A stretch of DNA of 64,000 nt from Adenophora triphylla var. japonica (GCA_022495995.1 JAFEMH010002321.1:124001-188000), one strand, 5' to 3'. Shown: positions 1-12,451, numbered from the stretch's first letter. The notes: generated by a model not told the origin, from the sequence alone. Translations and numbers: made by a program.

Positions 1-491
1 TTGGGACAACATTCATGGCAACACATGATCTAACATTAACAATCTCCCTCTTAGTTACTGATTTCTTCACAAAATACCAATGTGATGATCTTTACAAACC
101 AATTAGTCATACTTAACAAAAAAAAAACTGCCACGTGACAAATAGTGACAACATAAACCTTCAGGAAATGTTTGAAAATATTTTTCAATCAAAGTATCAC
201 ACTCCAAATAGTGGCAACATCAACCTTCAGGCAATGTAAAGTCACATAATTTTGAATTTATCTTCCCCCTTAATACGAAATTAATAACTAACCAAAATAA
301 TTATTAAAATCTTAAAAACAACCAACCAACCATTTAGCAAAAACCATTCACCAAAGTTTGAAGAAAATTCCAGCCGAAACAAAGAAAAAAAACAGAAATT
401 AAAATTATTTAAACATCACAAATCAAATAAAAACAAATAAAATTGTTTTTGTTACCAAACCACCAAATCAAGCAACCATTCGAAACCACCT

Positions 492-1765
492 TCAACCTTC
501 TGCATTTTAAGCTCCTTCACCTCCCTTAGCTGTGCCACTTGGTCCAGCTCCAGCTCCATCCGCTCCATCATCACGCCTTGGCCTTGATTGATCTCCCTCT
601 ATTTTGGAAGAAATCATATCCACCATTTTCATCATATCAGTACGCATGTCCAGCCACCCCTGTATCACTGAGTCGATGTGCTTCACCTGACTATTGAAAA
701 ATTAAGAACCATAGCAGCATCAATCATTACAGGAGCAGTGTTGCCTGAAGTGTTGCCAATTTCAGGGGCGACACTTGAAGCAGGGGCAGCCAACGAAGGA
801 GCATCTGTAACCAAAACCCATGGCAAATCTCTGTGCCTATCACCTTCTGTAAAATGTTTGCTAATTCTGTAATAAACAGGCTTCTCAGAGATATTATCGG
901 CATTCCAAGGCTTGAGGTTTTGGTACAAGAGAATATTATAAATGAGGGAAGGGAAAATGAAGGAGGAGGTTTTTATTTTCTTGGCCCATGCAGCTAGGTG
1001 AACAAATACCAACCTTCCAAAGTTGACTCTTTGTTTCTTACCTAATTTGTACAACAAAGTGGCTTGCTCAAATGTCACCGTGTTTTCATTGGCCGTAGGG
1101 AGCCAATTTATTATACAAATTTTGTGAAGAACACTAAACAGAGAAGTAAGGTGGGTAGATTTAAAGTGGTCACTCTAAACAGTGATTCTCCCTCCAGTCA
1201 AAAAGTTTGCTAAGGTATTCGGTTCAACGTCCAAACTCTCATCTTCAATATTAGGGAGGCCGAATGATTTGTTGATGATCAAGGGATTAAAATCATAAAT
1301 ATTGCCCCTAACAAAAATCTTTTCATAATGAGGGGTATTCTTATCATCAATATCCTCCCTAAGATGAGCATAAAAGTTTCTACCCAAACTTTTAACATAA
1401 ACGGACACTTTAACAAATGTAGGCAAAAAGTTTATGTCCTCCAAAAATTGGTACACTCCTAACTCCTTGAACTGAATCACAAACATGTTCCTTTCATTCA
1501 GAATCTTTTTTCTCAGAATCTTGAACCCACTTATCTAAGTTGGATTTACTATAAAATTCTTCGGAAAGGAATGGGCGTTCATAATATCCAAAAGACTCGT
1601 AATCAGATTTTGAATCTTGAGAGGGAGTAGGAGTGGTTACCTCTGGCCAGGAGATGGGAGAATACGAAGGTAAACTTGACTGGGCTTTGGACTTGGCAGC
1701 AGGTGTTGTCTCAGGTGTTGCCATTGGATTGGAAACACTTAGGGAAACACAGGACTGAATTTTCT
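492..1765 (-). pseudogene. Env-like ORF copy 1 (truncated, broken)
   Basis: Partial env-like protein of a Sirevirus (Ty1-copia), resembling the domain annotated as putative plant transposon protein. Readable pieces run MATPETTPAAKSKAQ, FVIQFKELGVYQFLED, IFVRGNIYDFNPLIINK and FEQATLLYKLGKKQ. An extra T in the T-run near 1505 shifts the frame. A TAG at 1175-1177 replaces the Trp present in the plus-strand copy. A one-base loss near 700 shifts the frame again, and a TAA interrupts the Gly/Ala-rich tail. It cannot encode a full protein. Confidence 0.8.
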
Positions 1766-2301
1766 AACACTTGTGGCAACACCAGTGACAACACTGGTTT
1801 GCAACACTTGGGACAACATTCATGGCAATACATGATCTAACATTAACAATCTTCCTCTTAGTTACTGATTTCTTCACAAAATACCAATGTGATGATATTT
1901 ACAAACCAATTAGTCATACTTAACAAAACAAAAAAAAAATTGCCACGTGACAAATAGTGACAACATAAACCTTCGTGCAATGTTTGAAAATATTTTTCAA
2001 TCAAAGTATCACACTCCAAATAGTGGCAAGATCAACCTTCAGGCAATGTAAAGTCACATAATTTTGAATTTATTTTCCCCTTAATACGAAATTAATAACT
2101 AACCAAAATAATTATTAAAATCTTAAAAACAACCAACCAACCATTTAGCAAAAACCATTCACCAAAGTTTGAAGAAAATTTCAGCCGAAACAAAGAAAAA
2201 AACAGAAATTAAAATTATTTAAACATCACAAATCAAATAAAAACAAATAAAATTGTTTTTGTTACCAAACCACCAAATCAAGCAACCATTCAAAACCACC
2301 T

Positions 2302-3573
2302 TCAACCTTCTGCATTTTCAGCTCCTTCACCTCCCTTAGCTGTGCCACTTGGTCCAGCTCCAGCTCCATCCGCTCCATCATCACGCCTTGGCCTTGATTG
2401 ATCTTCCTCTATTTTGGAATAAATCATATCCACCATTTTCATCATATCAGTACGCATGTCCAGCCACCCCTGTATCACTAAGTCGACGTGCTTCACCTGA
2501 CTATTGAAAAACTAAGAACCATAGCAGCATCAATCATTACAGGAGCAGTGTTGCCTGAAGTGTTGCCAATTTCAGGGGCGACACTTGAAGCAGGGGCAGC
2601 CAACGAAGGAGCATCTGTAACCAAAACCCATTGCAAATATCTGTGCCTATCACTTTCTGTAAAATGTTTGCTAATTCTGTAATAAACAGGCTTCTCAGAG
2701 ATATTATCGGCATTCCAAGGCTTGAGGTTTTGGTACAAGAGAATATTATAAATGAGGGAAGGGAAAATGAAGGAGGAGGTTTTTCTTTTCTTGGCCCATG
2801 CAGCTAGGTGAACAAATACCAACCTTCCAAAGTTGACTCTTTGTTTCTTACCTAATTTGTACAACAAAGTGGCTTGCTCAAATGTCACCGTGTTTTCATT
2901 GGCCGTAGGGAGCCAATTTATTATACAAATTTTTTGAAGAACACTAAACAGAGAAGTAAGGTGGGTAGATTTAAAGTGGTCACTCTAAACAGTGATTCTC
3001 CCTCCAGTCAAAAAGTTTGCTAAGGTATTCGGTTCAACGTCCAAACTCTCATCTTCAATATTAGGGAGGCCGAATGATTTGTTGATGATCAAGGGATTAA
3101 AATCATAAATATTGCCCCTAACAAAAAAAATTCATAATGAGGGGTATTCTTATCATCAATATCCTCCCTAAGATGAGCATAAAAGTTTCTAACCAAACTT
3201 TCAACATAAACGGACACTTTCACAACTGTAGGCAAAAAGTTTATGTCCTCCAAAAATTGGTACACTCCTAACTCCTTGAACTGAATCACAAACATGTTCC
3301 TTTCATTCAGAATCTTTTTCTCAGAATCTTGAACCCACTTATCTAAGTTGGATTTACTATAAAATTCTTCAGAAAGGAATGGGCGTTCATAATATCCAAA
3401 AGACTCGTAATCAGATTTTGAATCTTGAGAGGGAGTAGGAGTGGTTACCTCTGGCCAGGAGATGGGAGAATACGAAGGTAAACTTGACTGGGCTTTGGAC
3501 TTGGCAGCAGGTGTTGTCTCAGGTGTTGCCATTGGATTGGCAACACTTAGGGAAACACAGGACTGAATTTTCT
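2302..3573 (-). pseudogene. Env-like ORF copy 2 (truncated, broken)
   Basis: Second tandem copy of the env-like fragment. It is open from the unit junction through FKELGVYQFLEDINFLPT to about 3130, where a small change in an A-run (bases missing against the sister copies) destroys the IFVRG frame. It shares the TAG at 2985-2987 and the one-base loss near 2505 with the other copies. The acidic, Gly/Ala-rich C-terminal tail is open here from 2496 to 2302. Confidence 0.8.
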
Positions 3574-4106
3574 AACACTTGTGGCAACACCAGTGGCAAC
3601 ACTGGTTTGCAACACTTGGGACAACATTCATGGCAACACATGATCTAACATTAACAATCTCCCTCTTAGTTACTGATTTCTTCACAAAATACCAATGTGA
3701 TGATATTTACAAACCAATTAGTCATACTTAACAAAAAAAAAAATTGCCACGTGACAAATAGTGACAACATAAACCTTCAGGCAATGTTTGAAAATATTTT
3801 TCAATCAAAGTATCACACTATAAATAGTGGCAACATCAACCTTCAGGCAATGTAAAGTCACATAATTTTGAATTTATCTTCCCCTTAATACGAAATTAAT
3901 AACTAACCAAAATAATTATTAAAATCTTAAAAACAACCAACCAACCATTTAGCAAAAATCATTAACCAAAGTTTGAAGAAAATTCCAGCCGAAACAAAGA
4001 AAAAAAACAGAAATTAAAATTATTTAAACATCACAAATCAAATAAAAACAAATAAAATTGTTTTTGTTACCAAACCACCAAATCAAGAAACCATTCGAAA
4101 CCACCT

Positions 4107-5377
4107 TCAACCTTCTGCATTTCCAGCTCCTTCACCTCCCTTAGCTGTGCCACTTGGTCCAGCTCTAGCTCCATCCGCTCCATCATCACGCCTTGGCCTT
4201 GATTGATCTCCCTCTATTTTGGAAGAAATCATATCCACCATTTTCATCATATCAGTACGCATGTCCAGCCACCCTTGTATCACTGAGTCGATGTGCTTCA
4301 CCTGAGTATTGAAAAATTAAGAACCATAGCAACATCAATCATTACAGGAGCAGTGTTGCCTGAAGTGTTGCCAATTTCAGGGGCGACACTTGAAGCGAGG
4401 TAGCCAACGAAGGAGCATACGTAACCAAAACCCATGGCAAATCTCGTGCCTATCACCTTCTGTAAAATGTTTGCTAATTCTGTAATAAACAGGCTTCTCA
4501 GAGATATTATCGGCATTCCAAGGCTTGAGGTTTTGGTACAAGAGAATATTATAAATGAGGGAAGGGAAAATGAAGGAGGAGGTTTTTCTTTTCTTGGCCC
4601 ATGCAGCTAGGTGAACAAATACCAACCTTCCAAAGTTGACTCTTTGTTTCTTACCTAATTTGTACAACAAAGTGGCTTGCTCAAATATCACCGTGTTTTC
4701 ATTGGCCGTAGGAAGCCAATTTATTATACAAATTTTGTGAAGAACACTAAACAGAGAAGTAAGGTGGGTAGATTTAAAGTGGTCACTCTAAACAGTGATT
4801 CTCCCTCCAGTCAAAAAGTTTGCTAAGGTATTCGGTTCAACGTTCAAACTCTCATCTTCAATATTAGGGAGGCCGGATGATTTGTTGATGATCAAGGGAT
4901 TAAAATCATAAATATTTTCCCTAACAAAAATCTTTTCATAATGAGGGGTATTCTTATCATCAATATCCTCCCTAAGATGAGCATAAAAGTTTCTAACCAA
5001 ACTTTCAACATAAACAGACACTTTCACAACTGTAGGCAAAAAGTTTATGTCCTCCAAAAATTGGTACACTCCTAACTCCTTGAACAGAATCACAAACATG
5101 TTCCTTTCATTCAGAATCTTTTTCTCAGAATCTTGAACCCACTTATCTAAGTTAGATTTACTATAAAATTCTTCAGAAAGGAATGGGCGTTCATAATATC
5201 CAAAAGACTCGTAATCAGATTTTGAATCTTGAGAGGGAGTAGGAGTGGTTACCTCTGGCCAGGAGATGGGAGAATACGAAGGTAAAATTGACTGGGCTTT
5301 GGACTTGGCAGCAGGTGTTGTCTCAGGTGTTGCCATTGGATTGGCAACACTTAGGGAAACACAGGACTGAATTTTCT
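4107..5377 (-). pseudogene. Env-like ORF copy 3 (truncated, broken)
   Basis: Third tandem copy and the least damaged over its N-terminal half: 182 codons are open from 5336 down to the shared TAG at 4788-4790. Private indels near 4395 and 4445, in the stretch before the tail, disrupt the segment that reads APASSVAPEIGNT in the sisters. The shared frameshift near 4310 is also present. Confidence 0.8.
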
Positions 5378-5911
5378 AACACTTGTGGCAACACCAGTGG
5401 CAACACTGGTTTGCAACACTTGGGACAACATTCATGGCAACACATGATCTAACATTAACAATCTCCCTCTTAGTTACTGATTTCTTCACAAAATACCAAT
5501 GTGATGATCTTTACAAACCAATTAGTCATACTTAACAAAAAAAAAAACTGCCACGTGACAAATAGTGACAACATAAACCTTCAGGAAATGTTTGAAAATA
5601 TTTTTCAATCAAAGTATCACACTCCAAATAGTGGCAACATCAACCTTCAGGCAATGTAAAGTCACATAATTTTGAATTTATCTTCCCCTTAATACGAAAT
5701 TAATAACTAACCAAAATAATTATTAAAATCTTAAAAACAACCAACCAACCATTTAGCAAAAACCATTCACCAAAGTTTGAAGAAAATTCCAGCCGAAACA
5801 AAGAAAAAAAAACAGAAATTAAAATTATTTAAACATCACAAATCAAATAAAAACAAATAAAATTGTTTTTGTTACCAAACCACCAAATCAAGCAACAATT
5901 CGAAACCACCT

Positions 5912-7711
5912 TCAACCTTCTGCATTTTCAGCTCCTTCACCTCCCTTAGCTGTGCCACTTGGTCCAGCTCCAGCTCCATCCGCTCCATCATCACGCCTTG
6001 GCCTTGATTGATCTCCCTCTATTTTGGAAGAAATCATATCCACCATTTTCATCATATCAGTACGCATGTCCAGCCACCCCTGTATCACTGAGTCGATGTG
6101 CTTCACCTGACTATTGAAAAATTAAGAACCATAGCAACATCAATCATTACAGGAGCAGTGTTGCCTGAAGTGTTGCCAATTTCAGGGGCGACACTTGAAG
6201 CAGGGGCAGCCAACGAAGGAGCATCTGTAACCAAAACCCATGGCAAATCTCTGTGCCTATCACCTTCTGTAAAATGTTTGCTAATTATGTAATAAACAGG
6301 CTTCTCAGAGATATTATCGGCATTCCAAGGCTTGAGGTTTTGGTACAAGAGAATATTATAAATGAGGGAAGGGAAAATGAAGGAGGAGGTTTTTATTTTC
6401 TTGGCCCATGCAGCTAGGTGAACAAATACCAACCTTCCAAAGTTGACTCTTTGTTTCTTACCTAATTTGTACAACAAAGTGGCTTGCTCAAATGTCACCG
6501 TGTTTTCATTGGCCGTAGGGAGCCAATTTATTATACAAATTTTTTGAAGAACACTAAACAGAGAAGTAAGGTGGGTAGATTTAAAGTGGTCACTCTAAAC
6601 AGTGATTCTCCCTCCAGTCAAAAAGTTTGCTAAGGTATTTGGTTCAACGTCCAAACTCTCATCTTCAATATTAGGGAGGCCGAATGATTTGTTGATGATC
6701 AAGGGATTAAAATCATAAATATTGCCCCTAACAAAAATCTTTTCATAATGAGGGGTATTCTTATCATCAATATCCTCCCTAAGATGAGCATAAAAGTTTC
6801 TAACCAAACTTTCAACATAAACGGAACTTTCACAACAGTAGGCAAAAAGTTATGTCCTCCAAAAATTGGTACACTCCTAACTCCTTGAACTGAATCACAA
6901 ACATGTTCCTTTCATTCAGAATCTTTTTCTCAGAATCTTGAACCCACTTATCTAAGTTGGATTTACTATAAAATTCTTCGGAAAGGAATGGGCGTTCATA
7001 ATATCCAAAAGACTCGTAATCAGATTTTGAATCTTGAGAGGGAGTAGGAGTGGTTACATCTGGCCAGGAGATGGGAGAATACGAAGGTAAACTTGACTGG
7101 GCTTTGGACTTGGCAGCAGGTGTTGTCTCAGGTGTTGCCATTGAATTGACAACACTTAGGGAAACACGTGACTGAATTTTCTGTTTCTTGGCAATCCGGA
7201 ACTGGGCTTGAGCTAGAGTTTCCTCATCTTCCATCTATGCTTCCTCATCCTCATCAGAAGTTGATGAGAGCTCCTTAGTCTCTTTGAAGATTGGGTCCGA
7301 ATTGTCCTCGGACGAAATGTTGAGCGATGAACTTGAGCTATCCTCCACATTGACTGGATCATCTGCTGTATTGGAAGGGATTTTGGACCTGAACAATGTT
7401 TTAATCCTTTCGGATTGACGACGAACTCCTCCCCTAAATGACAAAGAAGAATCTAAGGCTTTTCGTTTCTTTGATTTCTTTTGAGGGGCGAAATTGAGTT
7501 CGATGGAGGGGGTAGCTTCTGGAAGACTCATGGGAATTTGAGGTGGATTGTAGACAATAATGTCTAAAGATGGTGAGGTTGTGGGTGTGGCCGATAGTGT
7601 CGCAGGGGATGTCTCCATAGGAACGGCGACATTGGAGGCGACACTCGAAGGGGCGAGTGGAGAAATTTCCATGGGTGAAGAAATTTGGGAAGAATTTTTG
7701 GTACTAGCCAT
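5912..7711 (-). pseudogene. Env-like ORF copy 4, full length but broken
   Basis: The only array copy with the env 5' end. It starts at the ATG complementary to 7709-7711 (MASTKNSSQISSPMEIS) and matches the plus-strand gene at 20440-22248. Breaks: a TAG at 7235-7237 where the other copy has Trp; single-base losses near 6850 and 6825 that shift the frame; the shared TAG at 6595-6597; and the shared one-base loss near 6115. The N-terminus is Ser/Pro/Thr-rich with a basic KKSKKRKA patch. The central block (FVIQFKELG to IFVRGNIYDFN to KKQRVNFGRL) is the conserved env-like domain. Confidence 0.85.
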
Positions 7712-8268
7712 GGAGAATCGAAGGAAGAAGATGACGAGGAACAGGGGAATGGGATTTCCGCCTAGAGAGAGAGATACGAAGGGAGAGAGAGAGAGAGGGT
7801 TTAGAGAGGAGGGTTTTAATGAGTGAATAGTAAGGGTTTTAATTTGATTTGACAAGTTCAAATCAAATTAAATCCATTTTATCCCTAACAAACCCAACAA
7901 CTTAGCACTGTTATCCGCCATTTTTAAAAAAATAATATTTTTTTTCATTTTTTTTCTTTTTTAAATATATAATAACTAAAAATAATTTTAGCAATATCCA
8001 TAAAATTGTGTTTTTCAAAATTCAAATAATGAATTTTAAAAAAATAGATATTTCTAAATTACAATTAGTTAGACAAAAATTAAATATTTTTGCTAAAAAC
8101 CTTTTAAATTTCACAAGCTCTAATTATAAGGAAATAGACTTTTGAAAATTTAAAATTTAATTAACAAAAACAAAAATAAGAAATAAAAAAATGATGTAGC
8201 ATCTACTAATGTGTTACTAGCAATGTTGCGTGACACACATGGCAACATTTTGAATAAAACCCCCTTGA
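7712..8268 (-). other. Inverted copy of the Sirevirus pol-env spacer
   Basis: Non-coding. It matches 19980-20439 in inverse orientation, including the CT-rich block just before the env ATG and the stretch ending in ATTCAAAATGTTGCC. About 75 bp of A/T-rich sequence near 7905-7975 is absent from the plus-strand copy. Similarity stops abruptly near 8268, where the sequence changes to the unrelated 8269-8757 segment. That marks a rearrangement breakpoint. Confidence 0.75.
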
Positions 8269-8758
8269 TATTTTTTTTAACAAATATAACTTATCATTTC
8301 TTAGGCAATTTTAAGCAAACTTTACACTTTCTTTATTTACAAGGAAGCATCGTAGTAGCGAGCTCCGTGCCCCGAGTTTTTTTTATTAAAGTGTAAAGCT
8401 ATATGTAGTAAGTTTTATACCTTTCAAGTAGGGTACACTGTAGTAGCGAGCTCCATGTCCCTAATACTTAGTATAAAACAACTACATTATACTCCCGTTT
8501 TGGCAAGAAAACATCGTCATAGCGAACGTCGTGCCCCGAGTTACTTTGAGAGTATTTTAACAAGCTTTGCCTTTTTCAATATCAACACAATATAAGTGAC
8601 TTTGTCACTTTAAGCACAAAGGGGTATTTTAAAAAAATGTTAACTTTAAGAATGTACACATACTAGAACAAAAAGGTCAGTAAATGCCCCTCATTGGGTT
8701 TAAACTAAAAAAAATTTGTGTCCCTCATTGGTCGATGTGCCCCTCATAGACAATTTCA
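8269..8758. other. Unassigned AT-rich segment ending in an LTR-like terminus
   Basis: No gene. Only the last bases, CATAGACAATTTCA, match the end of the Sirevirus 3' LTR (23640-23653). The rest shows no visible similarity to that LTR. The 5' LTR expected here is therefore replaced or too diverged to recognise. The segment holds three spaced copies of a GC-richer motif, annotated separately. Confidence 0.5.
8348..8540 (+). repeat. Three dispersed copies of a ~28-bp motif
   Basis: The motif around GTAGTAGCGAGCTCCGTGCC occurs at about 8348-8376, 8437-8463 and, more diverged, 8512-8540. Copies are separated by 75-90 bp inside A/T-rich sequence. It lies just upstream of the Sirevirus primer site and is not in a reading frame. 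Function unknown. Confidence 0.7.
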
Positions 8759-8760
8759 AT

Positions 8761-8773
8761 TGGTATCAGAGTC
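8761..8773 (+). promoter_or_regulatory. Primer binding site of the Sirevirus
   Basis: TGGTATCAGAGTC lies two bases after the LTR-like terminal CA at 8757-8758. This is the usual initiator-methionine tRNA primer site of plant Ty1-copia elements, with one deviation from the common GAGCC ending. It fixes the element as plus-strand. Confidence 0.85.
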
Positions 8774-8810
8774 TAGCACTTGATATACTAAGTGTTTAGA
8801 TCCTTTTGTC

Positions 8811-11146
8811 ATGGCTTATGATCCTGCCTACCCTAATCAAAAGAGATTACCGGTTTTAGACGGATCAAATTATGCTTATATGAAGATTCGCCTACGCTCG
8901 CATATCAAATCAATTGATCTTCGAGCTTGGTGATCTATTTTAAATGGTTATTCTCTTCCATTACTCCTTCCAGATGAAGATGGTGACGTTCAAGTCAAAC
9001 CTGAATCTGAATGGACTATTGAAGAAAATAATCTTGCTAGTTTCAATGAAAAGGCACTAAATGCTATCTATGAATGGGTTGACATGCATATGTTTAAACT
9101 CATTCAAAATAGTCCCTCTGCAAAAAATGCTTGGGATACTTTACAAAAATTTTGTGAAGGAGATGACAGTGTCCGAGAAACAAAGCTTAGAGGTCTCACT
9201 AGTAAATTTGAAAGATTAAGAATGGGTGAAAACGAAGATATTACTTCTTATTTTGAAAAGTTGATTGATATTTCAAATGCTTGTCAAGTATTAGGGGAAC
9301 CTTTTACAAATAAACAGCTTGTTTCAAAAGCTATTCGTACTCTTCCCGAACGTTTTAATATTAGAGTTTCAGCTATTGAAGAGGCCCATAATCTTTCAAC
9401 TATGGACATTAACTCCTTAATGAGCATTTTAAAAAACTTTGAGATGAATCTCAATGAACAAATCGAGGCTTCTAAAGGCAAAAATATTGCCTTAAAAGTC
9501 GAATCTTCGAACACATGTGTGGATGATGAAGATGAAGCCTTCGAGGAGTTAGATGAAAATACTAGTGTAGCTTTACTTGCAAAGAAATATAATTTCATGC
9601 TTAGGAAATTTAACAGTGTGAAGGTAAAGGCTAAAGACCAATCGGCCAAAACACCTAGTTTTGTGCCAAGGAGAAGTCCTCCTCCAAATCAAAAAGATAC
9701 CCCACCTAGGCATGCATCCTCGGAAAAGATCCGGTCCGATCCTAAATACATTGAATCCATTCAATGTCATGCTTGTTTCGGTTGGGGTCACTATGCCAAT
9801 GAATGTGCTAATACCTTGAGAAAGGCGGGAAAAAATTTGTGGGTATCTCTTAGTGATGGAGAGGAGGAAGGAACAGAGAAAGATGAAAAGACGGAGCAAG
9901 TGGTCATGATGGCCACGGTAGAGGAGCTACCTTCGACAAAAAGTGTTACCTCAAGTGTTGTCCCAGATTTGACAACACTTGACACAACACTCGTGACTTC
10001 TTCAGAAAGTGTTGCCCCATGTGTCGTCCAGGAAATGGCAACACTTGACACAACACTCAGCAGGTATGATTCTTTAAATGATATTTGATTGCTTGATTCA
10101 GTTGGTTTAAATTCAGAGGAGTCTATAGAGGATGAACTTTGTAAAGATGAGCTCATTCATGAATTAAAAAACCTCTATAAGTCTCTCCTCGTGGAATGGA
10201 AAAAGGAGAACAAGACGGTGGTTTTCTTGAAAAAGGAAAATCATGATCTTAAAAACTCCTTGACTCGGCTGGAGGTTCAACTCAGTAGGAGAGATTTGGA
10301 TCTTGATAAACTCAAGGCTAAACTCAACCTAGCCGAATCCACCCTCAAAAAACTCAACACGAGTTCATCCAAATTGGATGAAATACTCAATTTGAGTAAG
10401 CCTCTGAAAGCTGGTCTTGGATTCCAAGAATCACAAGAAAGTATTACCTCTTCCTTGTTTAATGTTGAAACTAAAAATTATTTTATAAAAGAGCGTGTCA
10501 AGGAAAAGGGTAGTACTCCTAGTGATACTTCTGATCAATCCAATGAATGTGGATACTGTCACAGACTTGGACATATAAAATCAGATTGCTTTATTCTTCA
10601 AAAGAAAATGTCCAGTCTTCAAGTGTTGCCTCAAGTGTCGCCAAATTTTCAGGGCAACACTCAAGACAACACTGGTGAACAGAAATCCAGATTTTTAAAA
10701 AAGGCTTGGTTATCCAAGGAAAAACTGAAATGCTATGTTGTTTACACAGCGTTAAGGACTAACGTTTCAGGAACTTGGTACTTCGATAGTGATTGTTCAC
10801 GTCATATGACGAGTACAAAATCATTCCTAACGGAGTACCAACCTATTCAAGGAGGCTCAGTGACTTATGGTGGTGGAGGCAAGAGTGAAATAGTTGAAAA
10901 AGGAATACTGGATATTGTTGGTTTTCCTTCTTTAAAAAATGTCTTGCATGTAGATGGTCTTCTTGCTAATCTAATTAGCATTAGCCAATTATGTGATGAC
11001 AATTTGGAGGTAAAATTCAATAAAAATACCTGTGAAGTGTTTGATAATACTAACTTTTGTGTCATGACTGGAATAAGATCAAGTGATTATTGCTACCTCG
11101 TTGGTAATAAACCAGTGTGCAATTTGACTAAACTTGATGATATAAG
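8811..11146 (+). pseudogene. Sirevirus gag-protease, interrupted
   Basis: It starts at ATG 8811 (MAYDPAYPNQKRLPVLDGSNY), a typical copia gag opening. The capsid region runs through LRGLTSKFERLRMGENEDI. Two CCHC knuckles follow: CHACFGWGHYANEC near 9767-9808 and CGYCHRLGHIKSDC near 10549-10590. The protease has FDSDCSRHMTS near 10783, a variant of the D-S/T-G-A active site (Gly and Ala replaced by Asp and Cys). In-frame TGA codons at 8931 and 10086 interrupt it; the frame is otherwise continuous. Coding stops at 11146, where another copia element is inserted, and resumes in frame at 17710. GTGTTGCC cassettes sit in frame at 9942-10057 and 10622-10673. Confidence 0.9.
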
Positions 11147-11634
11147 TGTTGGAACATAAACGATCCATTAACCATGAACCGACTCACAACTAGATTAAGA
11201 AGAGAAGGAGAAGAAGAAGAAGAATAATACGGAAGCGTGTACCTTGTGATTCCATGATTGTTCTTAGTCTTGTTCTTGAGTAAAACGAAGTATGAAGATA
11301 TTCTTCAAAGTAGGGAAGAGTAGATCTTCTAAATGATAGTGCCCACACTTGATCTTCTTAGTGAATAAAAGAGAAGATTTGTGACTGAATTTTGTAAATG
11401 AATAAGTGTCTCTAAATGGCTGATGGATAGCCTTTATATAGATAGAGAAGGGGCACTTCATTTAGGGACTACACCCTTTCATAAAGATGGTGATGTGAAG
11501 TTACCATTATGCCCATCATTTAATGGTACTTACACCTAATGGAATTCTATACATTTTGTCTATACTTTAACATTATTAAATGATTATAACAAATGGAATT
11601 AAATAACACATATTAATTAATCCATGTTCTAACA
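11147..11634 (-). repeat. 3' LTR of the nested copia element
   Basis: 488 bp, identical to the right LTR except one C/T difference (T in the ATTCTATACA stretch near 11550, C at the matching site near 17625). The adjacent 11635-11646 segment reads on the minus strand as the polypurine tract AAGTGGGAGAT just before the LTR start. Confidence 0.95.
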
Positions 11635-11649
11635 ATCTCCCACTTGGAT

Positions 11650-12450
11650 TAATATTAATATGTATCTTTTACTAAATAAATTTCTTAATCATTTATAACA
11701 TGAATGACAACCCTTATGTGCACGTTTATTGTCATCCAACACAATCCCGTCCATTAGTCTTATAAGTATAGGGACTAAAGGGGCAGTCGTTGTAATTGAT
11801 TCGCAACTAAACCCACATTAATCACATATATATATCCAACTAAACGACATAGATTAAGTATAGATATGTAGCATGGAATATTAATGAATATATATGAAGA
11901 ACGCATATATATATTCTCCAACTAGTCCTACTTAACCAAATGAGATCAATATAAATAATAACAACACAAAGAAATAGAAAACAACACAAACTCCCACTGA
12001 TTTAAGCATTATCAAAAGTCGTTTCACCCATAGTATGCTCGTGAAACATCAAAAGAGATTACGCTTTACAAAATGGATCCAATAACATGGAGTTTGATCC
12101 TATAAGTTGTATATCTATTTGTTCATTTTATACTTATTTCTCTTCAACAAGAGACATAACCATATGATGTCTTTCGACATCTTTGCATCCACTAAAACAT
12201 AATCGGAATACTTAATGATCTCAAAATGATCCGATTTTATATACATAAGCATGTAGTTTAATGTTTTATATTATTCTTTTGGATGCGACTTAATGTTCTT
12301 CTTTCCGAATTGCTTTGGTATTGACCAAGCATCCCAATAATAAATACAAGGTCTGTACGAGTACAGACTTGCGCATACATTAAGTTTCCTACTACCGGTG
12401 CATAAGGGATATTTTTCATATACTTGGATTTAAAATTAATCTTTAGGACA
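11650..12450 (-). pseudogene. Degenerate RNase H region of the nested copia
   Basis: No open frame. Minus-strand translation near 12320-12440 still resembles the end of copia RT and start of RNase H (PYA..VG.LMYA.VCTRPDL, with stops and frameshifts). Further left only scattered A/T-rich codons remain, so the RNase H core is not recoverable by eye. From about 11650 to 11950 I see only the 3' untranslated sequence before the polypurine tract. Confidence 0.55.
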
Positions 12451-12451
12451 T

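Larger units (their letters stand above)
1..7182 (-). repeat. Tandem array of four ~1.8 kb env/LTR-start units
   Basis: Four head-to-tail copies of one unit, with boundaries near 1765, 3573, 5377 and 7182; the first copy runs off the left edge. Unit lengths are about 1808, 1804 and 1805 bp. Read on the minus strand, each unit holds the last two thirds of a Sirevirus env-like gene, its 3' UTR with a purine-rich GAGGGAGA tract, and about the first 100 bp of the 3' LTR. It then re-enters the env gene. Copies look only a few percent different. The rightmost copy alone continues into the env 5' end, so it is the founder. The same sequence occurs once, inverted, at 20440-22790. Confidence 0.9.

Noticed and set aside
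678..872. Plus-strand ORFs within each array unit (678, 2488, 6098)
   Set aside because: They are antisense shadows of the env-like gene, with no start context or domain of their own.
10086..10088. TGA as a programmed gag/pol readthrough signal
   Set aside because: It lies between the two gag knuckles and not at the gag-pol border. Other plain nonsense codons (8931, 18505, 21127) occur, so simple decay is likelier.
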